Source: Lycocorax pyrrhopterus obiensis
Taxonomy: Eukaryota; Chordata; Aves; Passeriformes; Paradisaeidae
Direction of reading: 5' to 3'
Assembly: GCA_014706295.1 (NCBI GenBank)
Contig: JACSVZ010000022.1
Span: 5,598,830 to 5,662,829, forward strand
Length of the DNA stretch: 64,000 nucleotides
The notes beneath the pieces were generated by a model. That model made no database searches and was not told the DNA's origin. It worked only from the letters and a program-made list of their open reading frames with translations. Below, in pieces: positions 47,776-59,410 of the stretch. The stretch's first letter is position 1; each line of letters begins with the position of its first letter. Made by a program: the position numbers and the translations under genes.

Positions 47776-50700
47776 GTGTCCGGAGGTGCAGCCAAGCTGT
47801 CCCAAAGCACTGAGGCAGCCCATGGCAGGGAAATGGTGAGAGATCTCCAGGAACAGCCCAGGGAAGATGTGTGTGCTGTGAATGAAGCTGAAGCACCCCA
47901 GATTTTGGCATGGTTTTGTTTATTTGGTGCCCTTTACCATATGTCTTCTGATGAGGCTCCTCACAAGTGATTTGGATCCTCTGATAAGCTCCTGCAAGTC
48001 CTCCCTATCACCATCACTGGCTTGAATAATGCTCTAAATGTCACTGCTGGGACAGGAAATGCAGCCATTTTGATAGTCTTGCTTCTGTCCTGATGATTCA
48101 CGTTGACATTTACATGACCAAGCAGAGGGGGGAAGCTGCTGAACACATCACTGAGACTGTGGAAATCTTCACAGTAACAGGATTCAAACCAGCAGAGCCT
48201 CAAAACTCCCAGGAAACACCCTCACAAAGGCAGAAGAACTTGAGCAGGCTGTAGGGAGCTACATCCCCTCCCAGCTTTGTGGAGGATGAGTTCCATGCTC
48301 ATCCTGAACTCTCCTTCTTGGAGGATGCTGAGTGCAGGTACCCGGTGTCCAGGACTGTGAACACCAAGCAGCTGATGAGGTGTGATCATACAAGGAGGTT
48401 TAGCATGTGAGATATCATTTCTTCCTTTTAGGATGTTTTTCACACCCCTGGATGGACATACCTTCAAGGCAGACAGTCAGGGAGGTAAAATCATCCCCTG
48501 GAGGTTGCTGAGAAATAGTCCAGCCCTTGTCATTCTCATTACATCACGTTTCTGTAGTAAAACAAATTATTTTCTATCTCCATTGCAGCTCATGGCTACT
48601 CACAGAAAAACCTGCAGCTCACGATGAATCCTTTATAAAGACAGTGAAGCTGGGGCACCATCCCCACATTCCCAGGCTGTGATAGAGCCTGGGCAGGGAC
48701 AAGGCTCTGCAGATTCCTGCCCTGAAGGCCATGGCCTCATGTTCTGAGCTGGGCCCTTGCCCATGGTGCCAGTGCTGGCTGTCCCTCTGTTCGGAGGATG
48801 TTACTGCACCGTGTTTGCTTGGCTTCCTGTGTGCTGGGGAGGTGTGGCCTTTGCGATGCTGTTTTGGGGTTTCTGTGAGAAGCGTTATTCCCACAGGCTT
48901 TGCAACGTCATCAAAGCCTCTAACCAACCCAAATGACCAAATTCTTGGTGGAACTCTGTGCTGTGTAAATCAGGAAGTGTAAATAAACAAGGATTTCGTA
49001 TTACGTGTGTTGTGTGTGGAGAACACACCCCAAGGATCTCCATGCTTAGAAACTTTTCAAAACCTGACTGGATGTGACCATGAGCAATTTCACCCAGCTT
49101 TCAGGTGGGTCCTGCTCTGAGTTGTGAGTGACACAGAAAACTTTCAGAAAGCCTTTCCAAACCAGATGACCTTGTAACACCTATCTGAGGTGACCCCCCA
49201 ACGTATAGGTAGAGGAAGGGATCCAGGTTGGTTCCAAATATCTTTTAGGGAATATTTTTGGGAACTGATGGACTTTCTATCCACGACCCTGTGAGAAAGT
49301 GTTCTTGTGACAAATATTATTCTGCAATCACTGTTCACTGTCTTTCCAATGAATTACTGGTAATGTTCCTAGGTTCCAGCACGAACTGAAGGAATGGTGG
49401 CAAAACCAGCCCTGCCAGAAAGCAGAAGAGAAAGAGGCTCTGCAGCTGCTGCCAGCAATGAGGGAGCCATCCATCCACTGGTATCTCATTATTTCCCAGC
49501 TGGTTATGTGACACAAAGGCAGCTGTCCCCATAGCTGCCTCTGGGACTCCAGGGCTTGGAATCACTTGGGGGTGTTGTGCTCCTGCTCTTCCATGCCCAC
49601 ATCTGTCACGCAACTGTGGGCACAGTACCTAATTTCACGTGTATGTGGGTACAGAATCCTGCGCTTCTGCTGTTCGGAAAATGAAGGTCCTCAGGGAGAG
49701 AAGGGTGAGCTCATATAGCCCTCAGGAAAGCCTGATGTTCAAAGGTTTTATGGAACTAGATTCACAAAAAGGTTTCAAGCAGCTTCGATAGCACTTTGGG
49801 GCACAAACTCAAAGTATAGCTTCTCAAAATCCTAAAATTCCTTGCATTTTCCCTCGCATGCTCAATGAGCTTGAGACTGAGGGTGCAGTGGAAACTCACT
49901 GCCCAGCTGGAGGCCTTGGTGCTGCCTCCTCCTCTCAGCATGGAGACAGCCCCACGGCTTATGTGCCATCCTTGGAGGATGGACCAGGACACTCAGTGGA
50001 GAAGCCTTCATGATCCTGGAGTCATGGAGACAGACCTTCTGGGGGTCTGCTAACCTACAGACCTCTCCCCAGTACCTCCTGCCTCTTCAGCAGCTCCTCG
50101 TTTGCTCTTTGCTTGCCCCACGCACCCCTTGGGGCTGCTGAGGGCTCCTCACAAGCTGTCCAGGTCCTGTGCCACAGGTAGCAGCACTAAAATGTAATCA
50201 CTGCATCACCGAGTCCTGCTGAATTTAGGGCCCTGTCTCCACTCCCAGGTTTATATTTAGCACGTTGAGCAATCCCAAACACGCCAGTTCCTGAGCCATC
50301 TGCATCAGTTGCTCCAAAATAATGCATCTGAATGGCAAACAGTGCCGTGCTCCAGCAAGAGGAGTGCTTTTAGCACATTGTGAAGAGTCCTCCTTCTTCT
50401 GCTCGCTTATTTATTTATTTTGCTCCAAAAGAAGGATCCAAAGATACAGAAAGCTTTGGTTCAGGCAGCAGCCCCAGCAATTGTATTTGTCAATATGTGG
50501 AGAGTGTCTGAAAGTGATGTATTTGCAACATATATGGTCCATTGCCTGATTAACTCAGAATGAAAACCACCCAAGCTTCACACCAAAATCAGTTAGCAAT
50601 ACAATATCTCCAAAGATTGTGCAATTACTTTTATTTTTTTTCTGAATGGCTGCCAATAACTGCAACTTTCACAGAAGATAAAGATCTTTTCTGCTTCATT

Positions 50701-51029
50701 ATTTCTGAGATGGCACATTAGGATCAAATGTACCATCCTATTAAATAAAACTCCAGGAACACTATATATAGCACCATGGCAAATGTGGTCTGCAAAGCAG
50801 CATTGATCAGATCAGCACAGAGCCCTGTTTACATGTTGAACAGTTAAAATATTCCTGCTATTAAAATTTATCCTCTTCTTGGTAAACCTGAATGTGCACG
50901 TTGCATATTGTGCTCACACAACTGCTGCTCGTCCCCTCCGTGAGCACAGACTTCAGCAGCCTCCTCTAACCTGTGTCAGGGGGAGAGATTGTGCTTTATT
51001 TGCCTCATCCAACAGATTTTTGATAAGCA
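47776..51029. other. non-coding unique sequence
   Basis: No gene is supported. A strong acceptor-like sequence ('tctatctccattgcag', about 48573-48588) is followed by an open stretch but has no good donor. 50590-50920 is AT-rich. Confidence 0.45.
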
Positions 51030-51033
51030 CTGC

Positions 51034-51578
51034 TGTACTGGTTTGAAAGCAAACCAGTGAGAGATCCCAAGTCAGAACTACAATTTAACAGGAAAATGAA
51101 AATAAATGCAGTGGTACAGAAACAGTGCCAGAGTGAGGACACAGCCTGACACCCTGCCGGGCAGGGCGCTGGCAGCAGTCCCATTAAATGGTGCCTGCAG
51201 CCCTGCTGCACTGATGGATGTGCTTCTGCTGAAGCAGTGATCCTGTAGAAGGCTCTGCTGTTCCTCTGCAGCTCCAGGGGTGCTTATGGAGCTCTTGTCC
51301 CCTGGGAACCCAGGAGGTCAGGGCTGCCTGTGCTGTCCCAAACCTCAGATTATTCCAGGCAGGAATGCTCGGTTCCTCCCCCTGGGCGGAGCATCTCACG
51401 GTGGGCTGATGGAATTTGCTGTGCAGTGAGGGGCCATGCAGTGAGGCTTGGTGGCCCATTGGCAGGAGATATCCCCCGGAGGGAGTTATCAGGGATGTGC
51501 CATGGAAGAGATAAAGAACCCTGCCCCAGCTGGTTTTACCAGCTGGTGATGGAATGCACACTTTGGGTACATCTTACA
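51034..51578 (-). mobile_element. solo LTR, ERVL-like
   Basis: A 545-bp element with TGTA...TACA termini (tgtactgg at 51034, cttaca ending 51578) and matching CTGC flanks at 51030-51033 and 51579-51582. The plus-strand left end holds an 8-bp inverted repeat (actggttt 51037-51044, aaaccagt 51051-51058). Internal landmarks 'cattaaatggtgcctgcag', 'gggcggagcatctcac' and 'ttggtggcccattggcagg' match the antisense of a passerine ERVL-type LTR I recall, so the element is placed on the minus strand. ERVL normally gives 5-bp duplications; here only 4 match. No internal sequence adjoins it. Confidence 0.75.
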
Positions 51579-53894
51579 CTGCAACCTGAGACACCTGTCA
51601 ATTCTCATGGACCTACGGGTCCTACCCATCCAAATTCTGCAGCTGCTCAAGGCAGAAATGAGGGAAGAGGTTGTGCTTTTCTGGCAGCTGCAGAGGTTGA
51701 GGTCCTCCTGTCCTCGGGTGCCTGTCAAGGAGACAAAGAACTGTTACCATGGGATTTTTTGCCAAAGAGGAATTGATGCTCACCTGAGGACAGTGGGTGA
51801 GAGCCAAGGTTTGAGTGACAGCCTAATCCTTCTCAGGACAGTCATGGCCAATGAGCCACATCCCTGTGCAAAGCTCCCAGCTTTAACACCCAACTGTTGT
51901 TCTCGTACAAGACCAGAGCCCACATCTGGCCCAGGCTTTGGCTCATGGGAGATCACACTTCCATCAGGGGCGTTATACCCACACCACGGGGTTCCTGAAA
52001 TGTCCCTGAGCTCACACACGGCAGCACTGGGGCAGCAGTCGGAGGTGCTCCAGTCCCTCAGTGCTGGGAGCCAGAGAGAGATCCTCCAGGAGATGAGACA
52101 GCAGCTCTCTCTCATGCAGGGAAGGAGAGCAGCTCATGCAGGGTGCAACCCACTCCTGTGAGCTGGCTCCTGCTCCTCTGGCACGACCCAGGGGAATGGC
52201 ACTGCCCAGGACAGATCCTTGTCCTGGCACCTCGCCCCATCAGAGCCCCGCACCCGCGGTTTGCACTGTGGGGTTCTTGCACTCGGATATCAAGGGGCGG
52301 GTTTTGAAAATGCAGAAAACCCCTCTGAAATTATGTTCCAGTGCATTCACAAATTAAGTGAAGGCACATTTGACTGGATGGGCATTTACATATAAATTGC
52401 CATCTAATTGCACTAATTGCACATGTTTGCAGATGCGCTATTGCACAGACAGGTTTTGCACATGGATATCAGGTGTCTGCTTTGTTTTGTAGCAAAGATG
52501 GCTTGAAATCAATATGAATTATTGGTTCCTCTCTTACCAGACCATGGCTTAGATCAACCACTGTCCAAGTCAGGGCTAGGAAGACCTTTTGAAGTGATTT
52601 TCCAGCTCCTGTTCTGAGTCATCCTGATTTCATATCCTCAGGCTTGCAGGCCTTTCCTTCCTTTCCAGGTCATAAATACTTGTCTTGTCTCAGGGAAACA
52701 TTTGGTGCTGTTAGGTACTAAGGACACAGTGTAAAAATCAAATAGCTTGGCATTTTACTTTTATATTGGAAACCGATCAAATAGTAAAAATGAATCTTGG
52801 ATGAAGAAAATTTTAAAAGATAGTAAGTAGAAGTTAATGTACTTCAATAACATCTTTTTTGTAGACTCGTTACCTCTTTATTTACCCTTCAAGATATTTG
52901 CTTCTGGTTTATAGCACAATATGTATTGAGGAGAGACATAAACTGGGCAGGGAAATGCCATTGAAATGAGAAAATAGAAAGTTAATGGTGAAACTAGAGT
53001 AGGCTAAATTAATTTACTGATTATATGACCATATCCCATCAGTAAGACATGAATTATTTTGTTTACAGTCTTCAGGTTGTTGTCTGGCTCTGCTACCCTT
53101 CACTGTTTTCAATTTAAACTGCAGTGATTGTAAAGAGAAGAGAAAATAAACCAAATGTTCCCATTCCACTTATAAATTTTATGTTTATAATCTTGTAGCC
53201 ATCCATGGAAACCATGCCTGTTATTCAAGTGCCTCGCCTCCCCAAGCTGAGCATAATTATTACTGATACATCTGGATGTTTAACTACCTACTACAGGCTC
53301 TTGAATTCTTTCCAGATATAAAATATCCATTAATACAGGAGTGGAGAAGAGTGGAGTCACAGGGGGAAGAAGAGAGGGGAGGGTTTATGTCTATTACTTC
53401 AATTCTCAGAGGATTTATGCCTTGCTTAGCACCACAGGGAGTAAAATACTATTACCTAAGCTAGTGTCATTCAGATAAAAGGATGTAACGTGCCTCTTTC
53501 CACTTTGTTTTACAAAGAATCCTTCATTCACAGTGGGACAGATCCACTCTAGCTTGGTGTCCTCAGAAGGTGGAGATACCCTCCCATGGTGCAACCCTCT
53601 CCAAGCCCAGGGGCATCACTGAGTCATGTTTTTTAAAGCCCTTTGGGTTGAGCTTTCACTCAAAACCCACATACTTTTTGTAGCCAATGGATCCATCTGT
53701 AAAAACAGAGCTTGGGCTTTCATCCCATGCAATGTTGCTTGCTCTGGTGTCAGCTCTTGAGGGAAGTCCCAAAGGAGCAGGTGGGTCTGTGAGGAGCCCA
53801 GCAAGCACCAAAATAGTTGGTGTGAAGAAAGGGGCTCAGCTTTGAGCAGTGTCACCAAAGATGTTGGTCCCTGAGTAAAAGGTGTGTATCTTAC

Positions 53895-53996
53895 CTGAGG
53901 GAAGAGCCAGCATTTCAGGAACATCCATAAATCCCTCCTCTGGGGGTTGCATCCTCAGGGGTACAGCATCCTTCTCCATCACTCTTGAAGGCAACA
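53895..53996 (-). CDS. candidate internal coding exon, unknown gene
   Basis: Read on the minus strand: a pyrimidine-biased tract 'ttcctacctggtgtttcag' ending at 53997, then 102 bp open in one frame, then a near-consensus donor CCTCAG|GTAAG (53900-53890). Both flanking introns would be phase 1, so the exon is symmetric and skippable without a frameshift. It encodes about 33 residues, including SRVMEKDAVPLRMQPPEE and GFMDVPEMLALPS, a Pro/Glu/Met-rich linker-like peptide. A branch-point-like 'gctaaaat' lies about 30 bases upstream of the acceptor. I do not recognise the protein. No neighbouring exon was found in the window, so a chance pseudo-exon remains possible. Confidence 0.38.
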
Positions 53997-54409
53997 CTGA
54001 AACACCAGGTAGGAATTTTAGCTGTTTTGCAAAGATAGTTCTGCTCTGCAGCATTTCCTCACCGTATCAGCTCCATTAAGGCTCTGGCCCAGACTTATTG
54101 ATTACTCTCTAATCTGTGCCCTATTAAATTCACACATCCGTCTCACAATTACATCCATGGCATCAGTCACTCGCCAGCAACGCCCCATTAGTCCCTATTA
54201 TGAAGAACACAGTGGTAGTTGTGTTGCTGCTGCCTCATTACCTTCAGTATGTACCTGATCCATGGCACATCGGGCTGGCTCTGGTCCAGGGAGTCTCTTC
54301 CCCACAAAAAGCCAAGGCTGACTCCTCGCCTGACACCCGGCACTTGAATCGTGATTTTCAGATGTTCCGTGTGTGAGAAACACTTAGGTACAGAGAGCGT
54401 CAGATCCCT

Positions 54410-54680
54410 TTCTGTGAAACTATTATTTGCCTCCAGATAGAACGGGAAACAACTTGTCTCTGATCATAGCAGTTACTTATAAGCTGCCAGACTGGAGGGA
54501 TAAGTGAGATAAATTAAACTGTGAGCGCTCGCTTTCCAAGAACAGTTCACTCTATTTGCTCAGGCGTTTAAGTACACACGCGGCTCTTAGCCGGTAATCA
54601 AAGCACGGAGCTCAACCAAAAGGATCATATTTAGTACACCAGATCAAAGAGGAGCGAGCTCAGAGTCGTGTACCAGTGCA
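54410..54680. promoter_or_regulatory. candidate conserved enhancer-like block
   Basis: Moderately AT-rich DNA that keeps about eight CpGs in 54521-54660, including the palindrome GAGCGCTC (54523-54530). It contains two same-orientation ATCAAAG TCF/LEF-type cores at 54597-54603 and 54643-54649, 46 bp apart, plus a GATAAG at about 54499. Retained CpGs in unique, non-island sequence suggest constraint. The functional reading is inference from motifs. Confidence 0.3.
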
Positions 54681-55559
54681 GCCCCTCCTGGTTTTCCAGC
54701 CCTCTGCCACAGCCTCTGCTCCCAGAGCCAGGAGCCTGCAGATAGCTGTCCTTTGCTGCAAACAGGGCAGGACATAATCACACTCAATGGCAGAACAGAG
54801 CAACCAAAACCTTACCCCTTCACCAAATACAATACTCCTTCACCAGATACCATTTCTGAAGGAAAAGTTTAAGCGAAAAAAACCTACACATGTGGGTGCT
54901 ACTCCAGGTAAGGAAAGGATATAGTCAAGAAGAACATTACTTTAAAAATGCTTTAGAGCTGTAGCTTCTAGTGTGAATTCTCTGTGTCACAGTGTCTTCC
55001 CCAAAATGCAGGACTACAATATGTACCTTATTGTCTTATGGCTATCATGAAAATATTTAACAAATATTCAGTATAAAGCAAACATGTACAAGCATGTAGG
55101 TATACATGTTTTTCACCTGAGGCCGTTCTGAAATGATAAGCTTGATGAAAGTCCTCATGTCCACATCATGTTTCTCAGCAGTTTATCAGTTTACATTACT
55201 GACCTACTCCACCTTTCACAGCCCCATAAAACCCCCTTTTGCAAAGCATCAGCTGCTATCGTTTTATCTTCTGCGCCCGTTCCTCCGGTGGCATCACGGG
55301 CAGAGCTTCTGCAATGCCTCCCACAGCTCTGCAATCCTTCTCCCCACAAATGTGTTTGGAGTGCACAGGGCTGCCAGATGGAATTTCACATTCGACATGT
55401 TAAGGGGACCAGATGAGCACAAGAGGCTCATGCGTTGTGCTTCCGATTCTTGTGGATTCCCTCTCACAGAGGAAGTGGCCTGGAATGGGAAGTCCCATCT
55501 GTCACTGAGATACTTGTTGAAATTGAATGTTCTGAATGGTTTTGGTTTTTTTCCCCCAG

Positions 55560-55629
55560 GATTGGAAATGTTTTGGTCCCATCAGCTCTGCCTTTAGCTC
55601 TAATCATACAGTGGACGTACAGAAAAAAC
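55560..55629 (+). CDS. weak candidate exon
   Basis: A textbook acceptor ('ggtttttttcccccag') precedes 70 bp open in two frames and a good donor AAC|GTAAGA (55630-55635). The possible peptides (DWKCFGPISSAFSSNHTVD or IGNVLVPSALPLALIIQW) match nothing I know. Seventy bases is not a multiple of three. It lies on the strand opposite to the 53.9 kb candidate, so both cannot belong to one gene. A non-coding RNA exon or pseudo-exon is equally likely. Confidence 0.15.
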
Positions 55630-58111
55630 GTAAGAATATTTGGTTTACTCTATTTACCAAAAAGGATGAGATTTTGTTACTAACAGGTAGAATTTTAAGA
55701 CGTTCAATATAACCACCTTGGAATGACCTGGAAAACTTTCACATAGGAGAGATTTATGCACTTTTGACTGGAACTCCTGTGGCTTTAATTTTTAACTGAG
55801 ATTCCCAGATGCACCTGTGAAAAGTACCCAAAGAAAAGTGAAGTGGGCATGGTCTTAAGCTAAAAAACAGGGGGGGTGTGAAGCTGAGTGTTTAGACCCA
55901 AAGGGGTTGAAGGTGCACAAAGAGGATGGGAAGACAGGAGCGTCAGGAGACTGCTCTTAGCAAACAACAAAGATAATGGGAACATGAAAAACATAATTGT
56001 GTCAAGTTTGGATCAAAACTGCACACTATATGATCCCAAGCAGTTTCTGAAGATGCTCTGGAACTCCAATATCTGAGGTCATCCTGAATTAATTTTTTCC
56101 TGATTTTTGGTTTGGGTTTTGAAGAGGGAAAATTACTGTGAGCAGCAGGACAACATCACAACTATGACTGGAAACCCTGCTGGCAGGATTTGGTGAGGGT
56201 AAAATACCATCTGTGAACTGTGAATCTGGCCATTCAGCCCAAACCCTTCTACCAGGCATTGTTTCATCTGTTCAAGGATGTCCTTCCATTTCTGCAAGAT
56301 GTCCTTAGCCAGCCAACACCACACTTGGCTGACTTACAACCGAGAACTCATTTTGCAGTGATGGGGATGATCAGCATCTTCTCCTGACTCACCAGCATAA
56401 AACCAAAACCCCCAGTGACCGAGGAAAGGTTAACTCAGTGACACAGCAGCATCTGAAAGCCAAGGCAAGGCTGTCACCACCCACCAGTGTAAGTGGGTTC
56501 TGGGACAGTCCCAAAGTGGTGAGAGGCTGCTGAGCTGTGCAGTCACTCCTCTTGGGTGGGCAGAGTTTGTTGTGCACCTCAGGCAGGATGACCTCCTGCC
56601 CTGACAGAGTTCCTCCTGCAGATGGGACACTGCTGCCACTGTGTGAGACCTTTCAGCACACCCTGACAGTGCTGTCACCTCTCCCACCCCGCCCCAGTCC
56701 CTGCACTGCCTCTGCCATGCCTGTGCTCTGCTGGTCACCTCAAACTCCCTCTGCAGAGTCTGTGCCATGTAGGACAACCCTGCCCAGAATGGGAGCTGCC
56801 CCTGGATGAAGAGTCCCTTCCACCTCTTTGCTTTCCCTCTCCCAGTGCTTCTCCATCGTGATTCTCTTGAAACAGGACTGGGCACCTGGAACAACATTCT
56901 TGTTTTAACGTGTGTGTAATGGAAACTCCACCTCCTCCTTGAATGTCCCATAATTTCCTTTTCTTTGAGGACTCACAGGCACCCTCTGTTCGCCCAAGGA
57001 TACTGGCATGACCCTGCTGTCTGCATTCCTTCTTTCCTTCCTCTTTTCCCTTAGAGCTGTGCGCTCTTCCCCATAGCTCAGCTGGAGGGACAATTCCCAA
57101 AGCACAGCCACTGTGATCATTTCTGGTTCTGCCAGCATCAAGTGATCATGGCTCATGCTCCAGATGAGTGGGTTTAAAATATCACGGGATTTAAAAATAG
57201 TAAAAAAAAAAATGGCATTTCTCTCTTGGTGTCAGGCTGTCCAAGGATGATGTTCTCAGAACCCTCTTGGTGGGTGGAACTACAAAAAGCAAGCATGAGC
57301 TGGTAACACCTGAGCAGCACTCTGGGAATGAGAAGGACCCACCCTGCCCTGAGAACCAAGAGCACTGCCTTCTGCCTGGCGCTCACATTTCTCCCTGGTG
57401 CATCCCTTAGCTTGGAAGGGGAAAATCAAGCGGGAGATCTCCCATCCGTGTGTTTTCTGCAGCCTGGAATTCACAGGACAATTACCTCAGTTCTAGTGAT
57501 GTTTGATGATGTATCATCAGTCCCTTGAACGCTGCCAAGGCTGCTCCTAACCCTGAGTGAGCTGACATGGATACCAGGCACAGGGTATCCCACCAGATGA
57601 ACCTCCAGTGGGAGCAGCAGGGTGTGTCCTTTCCCATCTACCTTAGGCCTGTTTCTCTGACCTGTGCAGGAGGAAACTCCAGGCTGGGCTCAAGCCTGAG
57701 GAATCCCTTGTTTTCCAGGGAGGACTGACAAGTGCATCTGCTCTGGAAACTGCTGACTGCAGGCTCTTGTGACTTCTCATTAAGTCAGGATTTCTGTGGC
57801 TACAAGTCTGCTCTGTGAAGGTGCCTATTTCATATTCCTAATGCACCCACACCTATTTTTGATTAATGCTTTCATCTCAAACCAATACTGAAACCCCCTA
57901 TTAATATCTGAGGCCCATGTGCACTGTTTGGTGCTGGTGCTAACTTACTAGCAGTTTCTAGTCAAGTGAAAATGGGTGTGTGGGAAGTGAGCATTGTATT
58001 ACCAAATGACCTTTTACTCCGTGCTCAGCTCAATGTCTCAAGCACTGCTGAACGCTGCTTCTAAAGCCATTGGCAGGGAAGGGGGATTATGGTCTGTTGT
58101 GCATGGACTGG

Positions 58112-58372
58112 AGTGGTCCCACCTGGCCTGGAACACTTCCAGGGATGGGCAACCTGTGCCAGGGCCTCACCACCCTCACAGGGAAAAAATTCTTGTGGAT
58201 ATCTAACCTGAATTTCTCCTCCTTCAGTTTGAACTCCTTGTCCTATCACTACAGTTCCTGATGAAAGGTCTTTCTTTGACTTCCTTGGAGGTCCCCTTCA
58301 GATACTGGAAGGTGCTGTGAGGTCTCCTGAACAGCCCCAGCTGTCCCAGCCTGTCTTCATTTCTGTTATTGT
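58112..58372 (-). mobile_element. CR1 LINE 3' region, antisense, both ends truncated
   Basis: Antisense CR1 lacking its terminal part: it begins at 'cctggcctggaacacttcca' and continues through 'gggcaacctgtgccagggcc', 'tcaccaccctcacaggga', 'ttcagtttgaactccttgtc', 'ctatcactacagttcctgat' and 'gatactggaaggtgctgtga' to 'agcctgtcttcatttctgtt'. Loss of the octamer end as well as the 5' end means post-insertion deletion. Confidence 0.9.
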
Positions 58373-58819
58373 TGGCTTTCTCCCACACTTACAACCACCA
58401 CTCTCCCCCACCACAACACAGAAACATTTTTAATCCATTTTCTTTTGAAGTAGATGACTTAATCACTCATTAAATACGTATTTCCTACTCTTAAAAAACT
58501 GTTTTCTCCCTTTTAGGCTTCTTTATTCAGTGACGGAATACCTTCTTTCAAAGCTTCTGTGAAGAAAATGGTGGTGGTGGAGGGATTTCAAAATAAAACC
58601 AAATCTGCTTCCCGGATTGAAGTGTTGGTGAAATGGTCCTAAAATGCACTTGTTGCCTCTGAGAGTTTAGGGGCTCAGCTCAGGGAAGGAGGTTTCCTAC
58701 CACACCTGGCAGCTCGTGTAGGGGAGGGAACTTGAGGTGTGCATCCAGCTGCAACACCTCCTCTGGAGCCTCCTCCAAAGCCGGGAGCTCACTCTCTCTC
58801 CTTTAAAGCTGTATTTGAG

Positions 58820-58882
58820 GGTTGGAATCAGATGATTTTTAAGGTCCCTTCCAACACAAACCATTCTGTGATTCCATGATTT
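58820..58882 (+). mobile_element. CR1 LINE extreme 3' tail, sense
   Basis: Only the last 60 or so bases remain: 'ggttggaatcagatgatttt', 'taaggtcccttccaacacaa' and 'accattctgtgattccatga'. It is a very short 5'-truncated insertion or a remnant of one. Confidence 0.88.
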
Positions 58883-59094
58883 CCAAGTTCCCCTAACTCT
58901 GCCATCATAAACGTTCGTGCTTTAACGTTCACCTAGAGAAACTTTGGTGCCCTGAGCATCTGGAAACCTGCACAGGCACTTCACAAGGTCCCAGGGCACT
59001 GATGCCTGATGCAAACACCTTGGGATCAGCTGCCTTGGAGATCGAACCTCAGTGCCCCCCAGTCCTATGCAGGCCCCTGGTAACAGCAGGGCTG

Positions 59095-59410
59095 CCTGGA
59101 GCACGCCCATCCTCACGGGCTGCGCAGTGCTTTTCACCTCGGCAGCTCGCTCCTTTCCGATTTCCAGGCAGAGACATGCGGGGATAATGAGCTCAACAGG
59201 GAGGAAATGGGAAGAGGACGCCGATTTTCCAGGCTGTCTCCGATGTATGTTTTCCACCCAGGAGCTGAGGCACGAGCAGCTCATCTCCATGACCTGTGGC
59301 ACGTCTTCCTGACAAGGCTGCCGTGCCCGTGGACGAGCCGGATCTGCTGGGCATGGTCCTGCAGGAGCGGGGACGGGTGGCCGTGTGAGTTGTGAGGAGC
59401 ACAGACGTGG
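59095..59410. promoter_or_regulatory. CpG-dense patch
   Basis: By hand count there are about 20 CpGs in 315 bases (for example around 59112-59125, 59218-59245 and 59320-59375), much denser than the surroundings. It could be a small CpG island, an alternative promoter or a GC-rich coding exon. No initiator ATG with a known domain and no clear splice pair was found. Confidence 0.25.

Larger units (their letters stand above)
51583..58111. other. long non-coding interval with candidate exons and conserved-looking blocks
   Basis: Mostly unique DNA. 52330-53300 is AT-rich. The candidate minus-strand exon (53895-53996), the CpG-retaining block (54410-54680) and the weaker plus-strand exon candidate (55560-55629) are listed separately. 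The 184-codon frame at 51607-52161 begins just outside the LTR but has no primer-binding-site, gag or protease features and is likely chance. Confidence 0.45.

Noticed and set aside
48589..48655. Possible exon after a strong acceptor ('tctatctccattgcag')
   Set aside because: No acceptable donor within the open stretch; the best candidate (ACA|GTGAAG) is poor.
51607..52161. 184-codon frame as the start of an ERV interior
   Set aside because: No primer-binding site next to the LTR, no gag, protease or polymerase motif, and the LTR has matching flanks on both sides.
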